Numbered from the stretch's first letter, positions 26,479 through 37,624 are shown. The stretch is 64,000 nucleotides of DNA from Promicromonospora soli (GCF_014653785.1 NZ_BNAS01000004.1:193046-257045); one strand, 5' to 3'. Notes: a model not told the origin generated them from the letters alone. Made by a program: numbers and translations.

Positions 26479-26520
26479 GGTCTCGACCAGCGGTTCCTGA
26501 GCTTGTCGAGCGACCAACGG
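26479..26520 (-). repeat. GAGCTTGTCGAG interspersed repeat
   Basis: The sequence contains TCTCGACCAGCGG followed by CCTGAGCTTGTCGAGCGACC. The same CTCGACCAGCGG unit is tandemly repeated at 53086-53136, and the GAGCTTGTCGA core recurs at five other sites in this window. It lies between rimM and the KH-protein gene, in non-coding DNA. Confidence 0.6.
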
Positions 26521-26529
26521 GAACGAGCA

Positions 26530-26557
26530 AGGCCCGGTCCTCGTTCGGACCGGGCCT
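26530..26557 (-). terminator. Stem-loop between KH gene and rimM
   Basis: AGGCCCGGTCC (26530-26540) pairs perfectly with GGACCGGGCCT (26547-26557) around a 6-nt loop. Reading on the minus strand it follows the KH gene stop by about 28 nt, so it may attenuate transcription from rpsP-KH into rimM-trmD. Confidence 0.65.
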
Positions 26558-26585
26558 CGTCGTAGTGCTGGGTACTGAAGGAACC

Positions 26586-26825
26586 TCAGCGCCGGTCGAC
26601 GTCCACGACGTCGACCCGCACCGGGCCCTCGGTGGCGAGCGCACCGATCACGGTGCGCAGAGCGCGAGCCGTGCGACCGCCTCGGCCGATGACACGGCCC
26701 AGGTCGTCGGGGTGCACGCGGACCTCGAGCAGGTCACCACGGCGCAGCGTCTTCGCGGAGACGCGCACGTCTTCCGGGTTGTCCACGATGCCGCGCACCA
26801 GGTGCTCGAGGGCCTCCGAGAGCAT
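26586..26825 (-). CDS. KH-domain RNA-binding protein (KhpA/UPF0109 type)
   Basis: The 79-residue protein is a single KH domain. It contains the RNA-contacting GxxG loop as IGRGGRTARALRTVIGA, and opens with [22 protein letters not shown]. It matches UPF0109/KhpA, which in firmicutes partners KhpB to bind many RNAs and influence cell length; the actinobacterial role is less defined. The start overlaps the rpsP stop, and the position between rpsP and rimM is conserved. Confidence 0.94.
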   Translation of the reverse strand: MLSEALEHLVRGIVDNPEDVRVSAKTLRRGDLLEVRVHPDDLGRVIGRGGRTARALRTVIGALATEGPVRVDVVDVDRR

Positions 26826-27250
26826 CAGGCCTCGTCGCCCTCGGCCGGCGCAGCCGGAGCCTCGGCGGCGGCAGCAGCAGCCTTCTCGGCAGCCTTGGCC
26901 TTGGCCTTCTCGGCATCGGCGGCGACGGCCTCGATAGCGGCGGCCGCGTCGACCTTGTCGCCCTTGACCCGCAGGGTGCCCTCGGCACCCGGCAGGCCCT
27001 TGAACTTCTGCCAGTCACCGGTCACCTTGAGCAGAGCGGCGACCTGCTCGGTCGGCTGTGCGCCGACGCCGAGCCAGTACTGTGCGCGCTCCGACTTGAT
27101 CTCGATGAGCGACGGCTCCTCGGTCGGGTGGTACTTGCCGATCTCCTCGATCACGCGACCGTCGCGCTTGGTGCGCGAGTCGGCGACGACGACACGGTAG
27201 TACGGGGCCCGGATCTTGCCGAGACGCTTGAGACGAATCTTGACAGCCAC
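26825..27250 (-). CDS. rpsP: 30S ribosomal protein S16
   Basis: S16 is an early-assembly protein of the small subunit. The first about 85 residues are the conserved domain: [38 protein letters not shown] and [20 protein letters not shown]-terminal Ala/Lys/Glu-rich tail extends the protein to 141 residues, as in many high-GC actinobacteria. The GTG start at 27250 is set by the family N-terminus and by AGGAGA 9 nt upstream. It is the first gene of the rpsP-KH-rimM-trmD run. Confidence 0.97.
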   Translation of the reverse strand: MAVKIRLKRLGKIRAPYYRVVVADSRTKRDGRVIEEIGKYHPTEEPSLIEIKSERAQYWLGVGAQPTEQVAALLKVTGDWQKFKGLPGAEGTLRVKGDKVDAAAAIEAVAADAEKAKAKAAEKAAAAAAEAPAAPAEGDEA

Positions 27251-27423
27251 GAAGTGGTCTCTCCTGGTTTCTGATGGGATGGTCCGAGCACCGCGACGTG
27301 GGGTGAAGCAGTGGGTGGGACCGAGACGCAGCCTGGCCGGGTGAGAGGGGCCCGGGCACGCCGAGTACCTGCACATTGTGCCAGACGGCGACGGGCCCCA
27401 CCAACCGCGCGTGCGTCACACCC

Positions 27424-28545
27424 TCAGCGGGCGGTCGGATAGACGGTGCCGCGCAGAACGACGGCCGTGGGATGCCGCAGCACCTCGATGTCCTCGCGCG
27501 GGTCCGCCGGGTACACCACGAGGTCCGCGCTGGACCCCTCGACGACGGCCCCGAAGCCCAGGTAGTCGCGGGCGCGCCAGGACGCCATCGCCACGACCTC
27601 CGCCGCCGGGATGCCCGCCGCGACCAGCTCGGCGCACTCGTCCGCTATGCGGCCGTGCGAGATCGTCCCGCCCGCGTCGGTGCCGACCAGGAGCCGCACA
27701 CCCGCCTCGTGCAGGTCCCGGACCTGCTGGTAGCGGCGCGCGTACATGGCGCGCATCCGCTTCGCGTACACGGGGTACCTGCCGTCGGCCTGCGCCGCGA
27801 TGCTCTCGAACTGACCTACCTGCAGCAGCGTGGGCGTGACGGCGATCCCGCGCACGGCGGCCTCGGCCATGTGCTCGGCCGTCATGCCGGTCCCGTGCTC
27901 GATGCAGTCGACACCGGCCGCCAGCAGCCCGTCGATGGTCTCGGTGGCGAAGGCGTGCACAGTCACGCGTGCCGCCTCGGCGTGCGCCACGGCGACCGCC
28001 TCCCGGAGCAGGTCGTCGGGCCACAGGGGGCGCAGGTCGCCGTCGGCCCCCAGCGTGCGGTCGATCCAGTCGCCGACGAGCTTGACCCAGCCGTCGCCGC
28101 GCCGAGCCTGCGTGCGCACAGCCTCGGGGAGCAGCTCCGGGGACTCGAGCTCGAGCCCGTAGTTGCGCAGGTATCGCTTGGGGAGCGCCAGGTGCATGCC
28201 CGACCGCAGCAGGTGCGGGAGGTCGCCGCGCCCGTGCACCCATGAGGTGTCGAGCGGGGATCCGGCGTCGCGGATCAGCAGCACCCCGGCGTCGCGGTCC
28301 GCCACCGCCTGCTTCTCTGCCTCGTCCACGGAGACTGCGCCGTCGGCGGCGAGACCGATGTGGCAGTGCACGTCGACCAGGCCGGGCAGTGCCCAGCCCT
28401 CCAGCACCTGCATGTTGGTGCCCTGCGCCGACGGGCGGGTGAGGCTGACGCGGCCCCGGCGGACCCAGACCTCCTCGACCTCTCGGTCGTCGCCCAGCAG
28501 GATGCGCCCGCGGATCGCCGCGGTCGGGCCTTCCAGCGCAGACAT
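27424..28545 (-). CDS. Amidohydrolase family protein (imidazolonepropionase-like)
   Basis: The 373-residue protein belongs to the metal-dependent amidohydrolase superfamily with a TIM-barrel core. Metal-ligand signatures are visible: HxH-type as VDVHCHIG, a possible bridging Lys in DGWVKLVGDWID, His in RVTVHAFA, His in CIEHGTGM, and the catalytic Asp in LLVGTDAGG. The N- and C-terminal beta segments (GRILLGDDREV at the start, GSSADLVVYPADPRED near the end) form the small domain typical of cyclic imidohydrolase-like members. The substrate is unknown. Its position between ffh and rpsP recurs in actinobacteria, but I cannot assign a pathway. About 127 nt with a hairpin separates it from ffh. Confidence 0.88.
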   Translation of the reverse strand: MSALEGPTAAIRGRILLGDDREVEEVWVRRGRVSLTRPSAQGTNMQVLEGWALPGLVDVHCHIGLAADGAVSVDEAEKQAVADRDAGVLLIRDAGSPLDTSWVHGRGDLPHLLRSGMHLALPKRYLRNYGLELESPELLPEAVRTQARRGDGWVKLVGDWIDRTLGADGDLRPLWPDDLLREAVAVAHAEAARVTVHAFATETIDGLLAAGVDCIEHGTGMTAEHMAEAAVRGIAVTPTLLQVGQFESIAAQADGRYPVYAKRMRAMYARRYQQVRDLHEAGVRLLVGTDAGGTISHGRIADECAELVAAGIPAAEVVAMASWRARDYLGFGAVVEGSSADLVVYPADPREDIEVLRHPTAVVLRGTVYPTAR

Positions 28546-28591
28546 CCGGCTCCTTAGCTCTTCCCGACTCAGACTGTGGACTCGCCCTGCA

Positions 28592-28658
28592 CCGGCACCG
28601 TCACCGGCTGCGCCCCCGCAGGAACCACCCGGCCGGAGCCACGCGCCGGTGACGCCGG
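28592..28658 (-). terminator. Hairpin after ffh
   Basis: The left arm CCGGCACCGTCACCGGC (28592-28608) pairs with GCCGGTGACGCCGG (28645-28658), giving 9 bp plus 5 bp around a 3-nt bulge. It begins about 15 nt after the ffh stop on the minus strand. It may terminate ffh or structure the leader of the amidohydrolase gene. Confidence 0.45.
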
Positions 28659-28672
28659 CCGGCCGGAAGGCC

Positions 28673-30319
28673 TCACCGACCCAGGAACTTCTCCAGGCCC
28701 GGCGGCAGCTCGATGTTGTTCAGGTCCGGCGCCTCGTCGTTCTTCTTCGGGGCGACGCCGAAGGCCGAACCCGCGGGCGCGGCCGGCTTGGCGGCGGGGC
28801 CACCGCCCAGGGCACGCTCCATCGCCTCCCGCTCCTGCTGGGCGCGCTTGGCCGGGTTCCCGGACTTGCCCTTCTTGCCCTTCTTCGGCGGCGCCGTCTT
28901 GCCGCGGGACTTCTTGCCCATGCCCATGCCGGGGCCGCCGGGCATCGCGGGCATCCCGTTCGGCCCGATGCCGCCGCCCTTGGCCATCTGCCGCATCATC
29001 TTCTGGGCGCTCTCGAAGCGCTCCAGCAGCTGGTTGATGGCCGTGGTGGTGGTGCCGGAACCCTTGGCGATGCGGGCGCGGCGCGAGCCGTTGATGATCT
29101 TCGGGTTGTCGCGCTCGGTCGGTGTCATCGAGTGGATGATCGCCTCGATGCGTCCCACCTCGCGCTCGTCGAACTGGTCGAGCTGGTCCCGCATCTGGGC
29201 CATGCCCGGCAGCATGCCGAGCATCTTCTTCATGGAGCCCATGTTCTTCAGCTGCTGCATCTGCACCAGGAAGTCCGCGAGCGTGAAGTCCTGGCCGCTG
29301 GCGACCTTGGCCGCCATCTTCTCGGCCTCGTCCGCGTCGAACGCCTTCTCGGCCTGCTCGATCAGGGTGAGCACGTCACCCATGTCGAGGATGCGGCTCG
29401 CCATGCGGTCGGGGTGGAAGACCTCGAAGTCGGTCAGCTTCTCGCCCGTGGACGCGAACATGATCGGCCTGCCGGTCACCTTGGCGACCGACAGGGCGGC
29501 ACCACCACGGGCGTCACCGTCCAGCTTCGAGAGCACCACACCGGTGAAGTCGACGCCGTCGGCGAACGCCTTGGCGGTGTTCACCGCGTCCTGGCCGATC
29601 ATCGCGTCGATGACGAACAGGACCTCGTCCGGGTTCACCGCCGCGCGGATGTCGGACGCCTGCTGCATGAGCACCTCGTCGATGCCCAGGCGGCCGGCGG
29701 TGTCCACGATCACGACGTCGTGCTGGCGATCCCTCGCGTACGCGACGCCGTCCCTGGCGACGCCGACCGGGTCACCGATCAGCGGCGCGTCCGCAGCGGG
29801 GTCGTCGGCCTCCGACGTGTTGCCCGGGTGCGGCGCGAAGACCGGCACACCGGCGCGCTCGGCCACCACGGACAGCTGGGTCACGGCGTTCGGGCGCTGG
29901 AGGTCGGCGGCGACCAGCACCGGCGTGTGGCCCTGCCCCTTCAGGGCGTGCGCGAGCTTGCCCGCCAGGGTCGTCTTACCGGCACCCTGCAGACCCGCCA
30001 GCATGATGACGGTGGGCGGCGTCTTGGCCAGCGTGAGCGGGCGTGTGGCCCCGCCGAGGATGTCGACGAGCTCCTCGTTGACGATCTTGACGACCTGCTG
30101 GGCCGGGTTCAGCGCACCGGAGACCTCCGACGACAGCGCACGCTCGCGCACGGCGCCGGTGAACTCGCGGACCACGGGCACGGCGACGTCCGCGTCGAGG
30201 AGGGCGCGGCGGATCTCCCGCACGGTCGCGTCGATGTCCGCCTCGGAGAGACGGCCCCGCGTGCGCAGGTTCTTGAACGTCGAGGTAAGCCGGTCGGACA
30301 GGGAATTGAACACGGGCAC
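28673..30319 (-). CDS. ffh: Signal recognition particle protein Ffh
   Basis: Ffh binds 4.5S RNA and signal sequences of nascent membrane proteins and docks with FtsY. The 548-residue protein has an N-terminal helical N domain (SLSDRLTSTFKNLRTRG). The G domain has P-loop LQGAGKTTLAGKLA, G3 DTAGRLGIDE and G4 TKLD-like VLSKLDGDARGG. The methionine-rich M domain follows, with GMLPGMAQMRDQ and SRRARIAKGSG. The Gly/Pro/Lys-rich C-terminal tail is longer than in E. coli but usual for actinobacteria. It lies 31 nt after glnD and within the amtB-glnK-glnD-ffh order. Confidence 0.98.
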   Translation of the reverse strand: MPVFNSLSDRLTSTFKNLRTRGRLSEADIDATVREIRRALLDADVAVPVVREFTGAVRERALSSEVSGALNPAQQVVKIVNEELVDILGGATRPLTLAKTPPTVIMLAGLQGAGKTTLAGKLAHALKGQGHTPVLVAADLQRPNAVTQLSVVAERAGVPVFAPHPGNTSEADDPAADAPLIGDPVGVARDGVAYARDRQHDVVIVDTAGRLGIDEVLMQQASDIRAAVNPDEVLFVIDAMIGQDAVNTAKAFADGVDFTGVVLSKLDGDARGGAALSVAKVTGRPIMFASTGEKLTDFEVFHPDRMASRILDMGDVLTLIEQAEKAFDADEAEKMAAKVASGQDFTLADFLVQMQQLKNMGSMKKMLGMLPGMAQMRDQLDQFDEREVGRIEAIIHSMTPTERDNPKIINGSRRARIAKGSGTTTTAINQLLERFESAQKMMRQMAKGGGIGPNGMPAMPGGPGMGMGKKSRGKTAPPKKGKKGKSGNPAKRAQQEREAMERALGGGPAAKPAAPAGSAFGVAPKKNDEAPDLNNIELPPGLEKFLGR

Positions 30320-30350
30320 AGCCTAATCGAGGTCGGTCACCACCGTTTCC

Positions 30351-32165
30351 TCAGGGCAACAGAGCCCGGGCTTGCTCGGTGAGCCCGTCCACGAGCTGCG
30401 AGCGCCAGCCCGTCCACGCCTTGGGCCCCAGGGACGTGGTGTCCGCCTCGGTCAGGGCGCGCAGCACGTCGAGCAGGTCGCGCCGGTGGTCCACCGCCTC
30501 CAGCAGCGTCGTCAGCGTGGCCGGGTCGTCGGGGTCGGCCTTGGTGGCCAGGTCGGCGAGGGTGAGGTGGTGCCGTACGAGCCGCGTGACGTCGTCGACC
30601 ACCTGGGGGGCGAAGCCCGAGCGGGTCAGGATGCCGGGCACCAGCCGGGCACCCTCCACCGAATGGTCGGCCGCGCCACGCACCTTGCCGATGTCGTGCA
30701 GCAGCGCCGAGAGCAGCAGGAGGTCGCCGGCATCGCCTGCGGCCCGCTGGCCGGAGCCTGTCGAAGGGTCGGGCAGCCGACGCCGCAGCCGGGCGGCCAC
30801 CGAGGCCGTCTCGACGAGGTGCCGGTCCACCGTGTGCCGGTGGATCGCCGCGCGCTGCGGCCGGTTGCGCACGTCCGCCCACTCCGGGATCCAGGAGGTG
30901 ACCACGCCGGCGAGGTCTAGCGCCTCCCACACCGGGACCTGCGCCTGCCCCGCGGCGAGCAGCGCGAGCAGGCTCTCGCGCGCGGCCGGCGGCCACGGCT
31001 CGGGCAGGGGCGGGCACTGCTCCAGGCTCCGGATGGTCACGGGCGACAGCACGAGCCCGGTCCTGGCAGCGGTCGCGGCGGCCCGCAGCGGCAGCAGCGG
31101 GTCCTCCGCCGGGCGGGTCCCGACGCCGAGCACGAGCTCGCCGTCGTGCTCCACCAGGCCGTCGCCGACCGAGCGGAGGCGGGGCGGCGTGCGCCGTCCG
31201 CGCACCATGATCGGCTTGCCCACGCCCACCGGGCGGGACAGCGCCTGGCGCGCTCGGCGGATGGTCATGTCGAGCGCGTAGGAGATCACCCGGCCGGACT
31301 CGGCGAGGCTCGCCAGCAGCTCGTCCCCGTCGTCGTGCCCGGTGCGTTCGGCGACGTCCTCGAGGTCCGCCAGCAGGAGGCGGCTGGTGCGCCGCCGGGT
31401 GACCACCTGCAGGGTGTCGCGCACGTCGAGCAGGTGCGTGTAGGCGGCGTCCACCGCGCCGTGGGGGCGGTCGGTGAGCCAGGTGGCGGCCAGCGCGGAG
31501 AGCAGGATGGCGTCCCGCATGCCGCCGCGCGCCTCCTTGAGGTCGGGCTCGATGAGGTAGGCGAGCTCCCCCGCACGCTGCGCGCGGTCGCGGGTGGAGG
31601 AGATGAGCTCGGGCAGTCGCCGCCGCGCGGCGGCGCGCCAGTCCGTCAGCACGGCCGACGCCGCCCGGTGCACCACGACGGCGTCGCCGGCCACCGCCCG
31701 CACGCTCAGCCAGCCGATCACCGCCGGGAGGTCGCTCGCCGCCACCTGCCGCGACTGGCTCAGGGACCGCACGGCGTGGTCGATGTCCACGCCCGAGTCC
31801 CACAGCGGGTACCAGAGGCGCTCGGCCACCCGCTGCAGCTCGTCGGCACCGTGCGTCCGGCCGTCGTGCACGAGCACGAGGTCGAGGTCGCTCAGCGGGC
31901 CGAGCTCGCCCCGACCGAGGCTGCCGACGGCCGCCAGGGCGATGCCGGACGGGTCGACGTCGTCGGTCGCCTCCGCGAACAGGGCGCCGAGGCGGTCGGT
32001 GACCCGCTGCCCGACGGCGGACCGCCGGGCCAGGCCCGAACGGCCCGGGCCTGTGAGGTCCGCGGCGATGTTGAGGAGTTCGTCGCGGAGGCCCCGCACC
32101 CCACCAGTGGGGTACGGGGCCTCCGCCTGCTCCCGGGCGCCCTCGGGCACCGGGTCATTGGTCAT
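30351..32165 (-). CDS. glnD: PII nucleotidyltransferase GlnD, lacking C-terminal ACT domains
   Basis: GlnD modifies and demodifies the PII protein GlnK according to nitrogen status; in actinobacteria the modification is adenylylation. The nucleotidyltransferase motif [19 protein letters not shown] lies at about residues 81-99, and the HD hydrolase motif LLHDIGK has His490 and Asp491. The protein has 604 residues and ends about 110 residues after the HD motif. The two glutamine-sensing ACT domains of canonical GlnD (about 800-900 residues) are absent, and only 31 nt separate its stop from ffh, so no frameshifted remnant can be hidden there. A short insertion reads PSTGSGQ at about residues 467-473. 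The ATG at 32165 was preferred; the open frame further upstream overlaps glnK. Confidence 0.92.
   Translation of the reverse strand: MTNDPVPEGAREQAEAPYPTGGVRGLRDELLNIAADLTGPGRSGLARRSAVGQRVTDRLGALFAEATDDVDPSGIALAAVGSLGRGELGPLSDLDLVLVHDGRTHGADELQRVAERLWYPLWDSGVDIDHAVRSLSQSRQVAASDLPAVIGWLSVRAVAGDAVVVHRAASAVLTDWRAAARRRLPELISSTRDRAQRAGELAYLIEPDLKEARGGMRDAILLSALAATWLTDRPHGAVDAAYTHLLDVRDTLQVVTRRRTSRLLLADLEDVAERTGHDDGDELLASLAESGRVISYALDMTIRRARQALSRPVGVGKPIMVRGRRTPPRLRSVGDGLVEHDGELVLGVGTRPAEDPLLPLRAAATAARTGLVLSPVTIRSLEQCPPLPEPWPPAARESLLALLAAGQAQVPVWEALDLAGVVTSWIPEWADVRNRPQRAAIHRHTVDRHLVETASVAARLRRRLPDPSTGSGQRAAGDAGDLLLLSALLHDIGKVRGAADHSVEGARLVPGILTRSGFAPQVVDDVTRLVRHHLTLADLATKADPDDPATLTTLLEAVDHRRDLLDVLRALTEADTTSLGPKAWTGWRSQLVDGLTEQARALLP
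30750..30773 (-). repeat. GAGCCTGTCGAAGG interspersed repeat inside glnD
   Basis: The 18-nt core TGTCGAAGGGTCGGGCAG is identical to the copy in the ileS leader (reverse strand there). In glnD it is in frame and encodes the peptide PDPSTGSGQ between the central region and the HD domain. That reads like a tolerated insertion in a loop. Confidence 0.65.
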
Positions 32166-32185
32166 GCGTAGTCGAACACTCCCGG

Positions 32186-33875
<1,690 letters not shown>

Positions 33876-34190
33876 CGCGGACAATGCCTCTCTCCCCGGA
33901 CCGGTCCTGTTGACTCGGCCCACCGCGACTACGGTCGCGGGAAGCCGTTACGCGTGACCTGCATCGAGGTTACGGATGCGTGACGCAGGCGGGGCGAATG
34001 TAAACGTCTGATTTCACGAGCGACTTGGGCGAAATATCTTGCCGAACCGTGATCCGATCGTGATTTCACCGGTATCGATCTGTGACGTCACACCGCGCTG
34101 GCATCTTCTCACATACTGGACACATGGCCAGCGGGGACCAATTCATGACCGAAATTCGGCAGTACTTCATTCGGCACTCAAGCCGGTACC
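33876..34190. promoter_or_regulatory. amtB control region with repeated GTTAC/GTGAC boxes
   Basis: The 315-nt gap between ftsY and amtB has no gene that I can see. At 33947-33958 is GTTACGCGTGAC. At 33969-33984 is GTTAC-GGATGC-GTGAC, whose 5-6-5 spacing read on the amtB strand (GTCAC-N6-GTAAC) resembles the GlnR box (GTnAC-N6-GaAAC). The perfect palindrome TGTGACGTCACA lies at 34081-34092. Nitrogen control of amtB makes a GlnR-type site plausible, but AmtR would be an alternative regulator in some relatives. Confidence 0.4.
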
Positions 34191-35381
34191 TCAGCCGAGG
34201 ATTCCGTCCACGAAGTCGCCGACGTCGAACGGCGCCAGGTCGTCCGGGCCCTCACCGAGGCCGACGAGCTTGACCGGCACACCGAGCTCCCGCTGCACCT
34301 GCACCACGATCCCGCCCTTGGCGGTCCCGTCCAGCTTGGTCAGCACGATGCCCGTGACGCCGGCGACCTCCGCGAAGACGCGCGCCTGCGAGAGCCCGTT
34401 CTGACCGGTGGTCGCGTCCAGCACGAGCAGCACCTCGCTAGGCGCCGCGACCTTGCTCGCCACGCGCACGATCTTGCCGAGCTCGTCCATGAGGCCCGCC
34501 TTGTTCTGCAGGCGCCCCGCGGTGTCCACGAGCACGACGTCGATCTTCTCGTCCCGCCCGCGCGCCACCGCCTCGAACGCCACAGACGCCGGGTCCGCGC
34601 CCTCGCGGTCCGAGCGCACCGTCGGCACGCCCACCCGGTTGCCCCAGGTGGTCAGCTGGTCCGCGGCCGCGGCCCGGAACGTGTCGGCGGCCCCGAGCAC
34701 GACGCTGCGGCCGTCGGCCACCAGGACACGGGCCAGCTTGCCGACCGTCGTCGTCTTGCCCGTGCCGTTCACGCCCACCACGAGGATCACGGCGGGCAGG
34801 TGCGCGTCGGCTTCCCCCGCGGTCGGCTCGGTGTGCAGGGTCCGGTCCAGCTCGGGCTGCAGGAGCGCCACGAGCTCGGAGCGCAGCAGGTTGCGCACCG
34901 CGGCGGGCTCGCGGACCCCCAGCACGCGGACCTTGGTGCGCAGCGCGTCCAGCAGCTCGGTGGTCGGGCCGGCGCCGACGTCGGCGAGGAGGAGCTCCTC
35001 CTCGATCTCGTCCCAGTCGTCCTCGGTGAGCGTGTCCCGGGACAGCACGGACAGCAGCCGGGCGCCCAGCGGCGAGCCCGAGCGCGCGAGGCGTTCGCGC
35101 AGGCGCACCAGACGGCCGGCGGTGGGCGCGGGCTTCTCGATCGGTTCGAGCAGGGGGCCCGGCTCGACCATCAGGTCGGGAGCCTCGACGGGCGCGGCCG
35201 TCGCCTCCGGCTCGGCCGTCACCGCAGGCTCGGCTACCGCCTCCCGTTCAGCCGTCCGCTCGGCCTGCTCCTGGTCCTCGGCCCGTCTCCGGCGTCGGGC
35301 GACGAGGAGGCCGGCGATGCCGCCGCCGCCCGCGAGGACGGCGAGGGCGGAGATGATCTCGATCCAGGGAAGCTCGTTCAC
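34191..35381 (-). CDS. ftsY: Signal recognition particle receptor FtsY
   Basis: FtsY is the membrane-associated SRP receptor GTPase that partners Ffh. The 396-residue protein starts with a hydrophobic segment ([19 protein letters not shown]), then an acidic Ala/Glu-rich linker, then the NG domain. The G domain has P-loop [17 protein letters not shown]3 [13 protein letters not shown], the G4 region [11 protein letters not shown] and a C-terminal [12 protein letters not shown]. The N-terminal hydrophobic anchor is typical of actinobacterial FtsY. In the conserved order it would adjoin smc, but the iron-uptake genes separate them here. Confidence 0.97.
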   Translation of the reverse strand: MNELPWIEIISALAVLAGGGGIAGLLVARRRRRAEDQEQAERTAEREAVAEPAVTAEPEATAAPVEAPDLMVEPGPLLEPIEKPAPTAGRLVRLRERLARSGSPLGARLLSVLSRDTLTEDDWDEIEEELLLADVGAGPTTELLDALRTKVRVLGVREPAAVRNLLRSELVALLQPELDRTLHTEPTAGEADAHLPAVILVVGVNGTGKTTTVGKLARVLVADGRSVVLGAADTFRAAAADQLTTWGNRVGVPTVRSDREGADPASVAFEAVARGRDEKIDVVLVDTAGRLQNKAGLMDELGKIVRVASKVAAPSEVLLVLDATTGQNGLSQARVFAEVAGVTGIVLTKLDGTAKGGIVVQVQRELGVPVKLVGLGEGPDDLAPFDVGDFVDGILG

Positions 35382-35453
35382 GCCCAGATTCTTTCATCTC
35401 GGGGACCGCGGCGCGGAAGTGACCAGGCTCTCGGCTGGTGCGCCGGGAACGGC

Positions 35454-35467
35454 TTAGGCTTACCTAA
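35454..35467 (+). promoter_or_regulatory. IdeR/DtxR-type iron box
   Basis: TTAGGCTTACCTAA is a perfect match to the inner core of the IdeR/DtxR operator (TTAGGTTAGCCTAACCTAA-type dyad). It lies about 90 nt before the first gene of the siderophore ABC operon. Iron-replete repression of that operon is expected. Confidence 0.85.
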
Positions 35468-35558
35468 TTTGCACATGTAGGGTGAAGTGCCCGAGGCGAC
35501 GCGCCGGCTCCGCACACGGCCGCGCATCACCGTTACCAAGAACACATGAGGAACAAAC

Positions 35559-36608
35559 ATGCCCCGCGCAGTTTCCGCGTCCGTCGCCGCCCTCGCCCTG
35601 GGCGCCCTCCTGCTCGCCGGCTGCAGCGGGACGGACGAGTCCGGCACCGGTGACAACCAGTCCAACGTCGCCACCGGCCAGGAGGGCTTCGAGGACGTCC
35701 GGAAGCTCGCTGCCCAGCTCGGCACGGACGCCGGCCCGGGCGAGTTCCCGCGCACGGTGCGCAACCTCGTGGCCAACGAGGAGGTCGGCGAGACGGTGAT
35801 CCCCGCCAAGCCGGAGCGCGTCATCGTGCTCGACACCGGCGAGCTCGACAACATGGCCTCCCTCGGCATCGAGCCGGTCGGCATCGCCCACCCCGCCGAC
35901 GTCGGCATGGCGCCCGGCTACCTGGACGTGGGCGACGCCGTCGACCTCGGCCCCTACGACGCCCTGGACCTCGAGCAGATCAAGAACCTCGAGCCGGACC
36001 TGATCCTCGGCACGTCGCTGCGGATCGACGACGACGACCTCAAGCGTCAGCTGCAGGAGATCGCGCCGACCGTCCTGGCACCGCGCCCCGGCGTCCTGTG
36101 GAAGGAGAACTTCCTCCTCAACGCGGCGGCCGTGGGCGAGGAGGAGCGCGCCCAGGAGCTGCTGGACGCCTACGAGGAGCGCGCGGCCGAGGTCGGCGCG
36201 ACGGTCGCGGAGGCGAACGGCGGCGAGGCCCCGACGGTCTCCATGCTGCGCCTCATGGCAGGGCAGATCCGGCTGTATGCGAACGACTCGTTCATCGGCA
36301 TCATCCTGGACGACGCCGGCCTGCCCCGGCCGGAGACCGAGGACATCGCCGACCTCGCCGTGGAGATCTCGGCGGAGGAGATCACGCTCGCCGAGGGCGA
36401 CTGGCTGCTGTGGGGCACCTACGGGGAGGCTGACTCCACCGAGCAGGCCGCGGTCGTCGACGGTCCCCTGTGGGACCAGGTCCCCGCGGTGGCCGACGGC
36501 GGCGTCGTGCACGAGGTGGCTGACGAGACCTGGTACCTGGGTCTGGGTGTGGCGGGGGCCGAGCTGGTCCTCGACGACCTGGAAGCCATCGCCGCCGACC
36601 AGCGTTGA
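35559..36608 (+). CDS. Siderophore ABC transporter substrate-binding lipoprotein (FecB/FepB-like)
   Basis: The 349-residue protein has a lipoprotein signal peptide ending in the lipobox LLLAGCSGT (Cys23), so it is anchored outside the membrane. The mature part is a class III periplasmic-binding fold: RVIVLDTGELDNMASLGIEPVGIA, then LEQIKNLEPDLILGTS and VAVSMLRLMAG-like TVSMLRLMAG. It delivers ferric siderophore to the two FecCD permeases encoded downstream. The substrate cannot be specified. An IdeR-type box precedes it, and it overlaps the next gene. Confidence 0.93.
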   Translation: MPRAVSASVAALALGALLLAGCSGTDESGTGDNQSNVATGQEGFEDVRKLAAQLGTDAGPGEFPRTVRNLVANEEVGETVIPAKPERVIVLDTGELDNMASLGIEPVGIAHPADVGMAPGYLDVGDAVDLGPYDALDLEQIKNLEPDLILGTSLRIDDDDLKRQLQEIAPTVLAPRPGVLWKENFLLNAAAVGEEERAQELLDAYEERAAEVGATVAEANGGEAPTVSMLRLMAGQIRLYANDSFIGIILDDAGLPRPETEDIADLAVEISAEEITLAEGDWLLWGTYGEADSTEQAAVVDGPLWDQVPAVADGGVVHEVADETWYLGLGVAGAELVLDDLEAIAADQR

Positions 36609-37624
36609 GCGCGCCCCGGACCGTGGCACGCAGCGGGACCGCGGTCGCCGCGGTCCTGCTGGGCGCGCTCGCCCTGCTCGTCGTCGCCGCCCTGGCCGGC
36701 GTGATCGTGGGGACCCGGGTCCTGTCGCCGGGCGAGACCCTCGCCGGGCTCCTGGGCCAGGACGGGGTCGCCGCGACAGTCATCTGGGAGCTGCGGCTGC
36801 CTCGAACCCTGCTCGGCCTGCTGGTCGGTTCCGCCCTCGGCGTCGCCGGGGTGCTGGCGCAGGCGGTCACGCGCAACCCGCTGGCCGACCCCGGGCTGCT
36901 GGGCATCTCCGCCGGCGGCGCGGTGGCAGTGGTCGCGGGCAGCGCGTTCCTCGGCCTCGGCGCGGGCACGCCCCGCGTGCTGCTTGCTCTGGCCGGGGCG
37001 GCGCTGGCGACGGCGGCCGTGTACCTGTTCGCGAGCCGCTCGCCCGAGGGGCTCACACCCGTGAACATGACACTCGCCGGGATGGCCATGACCGCCTTCC
37101 TCGGCGCAGCCGTCTCGGCGACCGTGCTGCTCAGCGCATCGACCATGGACCAGTACCGGTTCTGGGTGGTGGGCGCGCTGAGCCTGCCCGACCCCGCCGT
37201 CCTCCTGCCGGCGATCCCGCCGGCCGTGGCGGGCGCGATCCTGGCCGTGGTCGTCTCGGGCTCGCTCAACGCCCTGGCCCTCGGCGACGACACCGCTGCG
37301 GCCCTCGGCGTCGCCGTCCTGCGGACCCGCTTGCTGGCGGGGGCGGCGGTGGTCCTGCTGTCGGGGACCGCGGTGGCGCTGGCCGGGCCGATCGCCTTCG
37401 TGGGCCTCGTGATCCCGCACATCGCCCGCGCGCTGGTGGGGACCGACGTGCGCCGCGTGCTGGCCCTCTCGGCAGTGCTGGGTCCGCTGCTGCTGGTGAC
37501 TGCCGACGTCGTCGGCCGCCTCGTAGCGCGCCCGGCCGAGGTGCAGGTGGGCGTCGTCACCGCGCTGCTCGGCACGCCCTTCTTCATCTGGCTGACCCGA
37601 CGCGCGAAGGAGCGTTCCCAGTGA
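36605..37624 (+). CDS. FecCD family siderophore ABC transporter permease 1
   Basis: The 339-residue polytopic protein has about ten TM helices. FecCD signatures include ELRLPRTLLGLLVGSALGVAGVLAQAVTRNPLADPGLLGISAGGAV and AGPIAFVGLVIPHIARALVG (cytoplasmic coupling helix). It forms one half of the importer channel. The start could be a TTG at 36605 overlapping the upstream stop, or a GTG at 36623; I kept the first because the overlap style matches the operon. Confidence 0.92.
   Translation: MSAPRTVARSGTAVAAVLLGALALLVVAALAGVIVGTRVLSPGETLAGLLGQDGVAATVIWELRLPRTLLGLLVGSALGVAGVLAQAVTRNPLADPGLLGISAGGAVAVVAGSAFLGLGAGTPRVLLALAGAALATAAVYLFASRSPEGLTPVNMTLAGMAMTAFLGAAVSATVLLSASTMDQYRFWVVGALSLPDPAVLLPAIPPAVAGAILAVVVSGSLNALALGDDTAAALGVAVLRTRLLAGAAVVLLSGTAVALAGPIAFVGLVIPHIARALVGTDVRRVLALSAVLGPLLLVTADVVGRLVARPAEVQVGVVTALLGTPFFIWLTRRAKERSQ

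Noticed and set aside
30320-30350. A frameshift hiding the GlnD ACT domains
   Set aside because: Only 31 nt lie between the glnD stop and the ffh start, so the missing domains cannot be encoded there in another frame.
34081-34092. TGTGACGTCACA as a CRP-type site
   Set aside because: CRP half-sites TGTGA and TCACA need a 6-nt spacer; here it is 2 nt, so the site does not fit.
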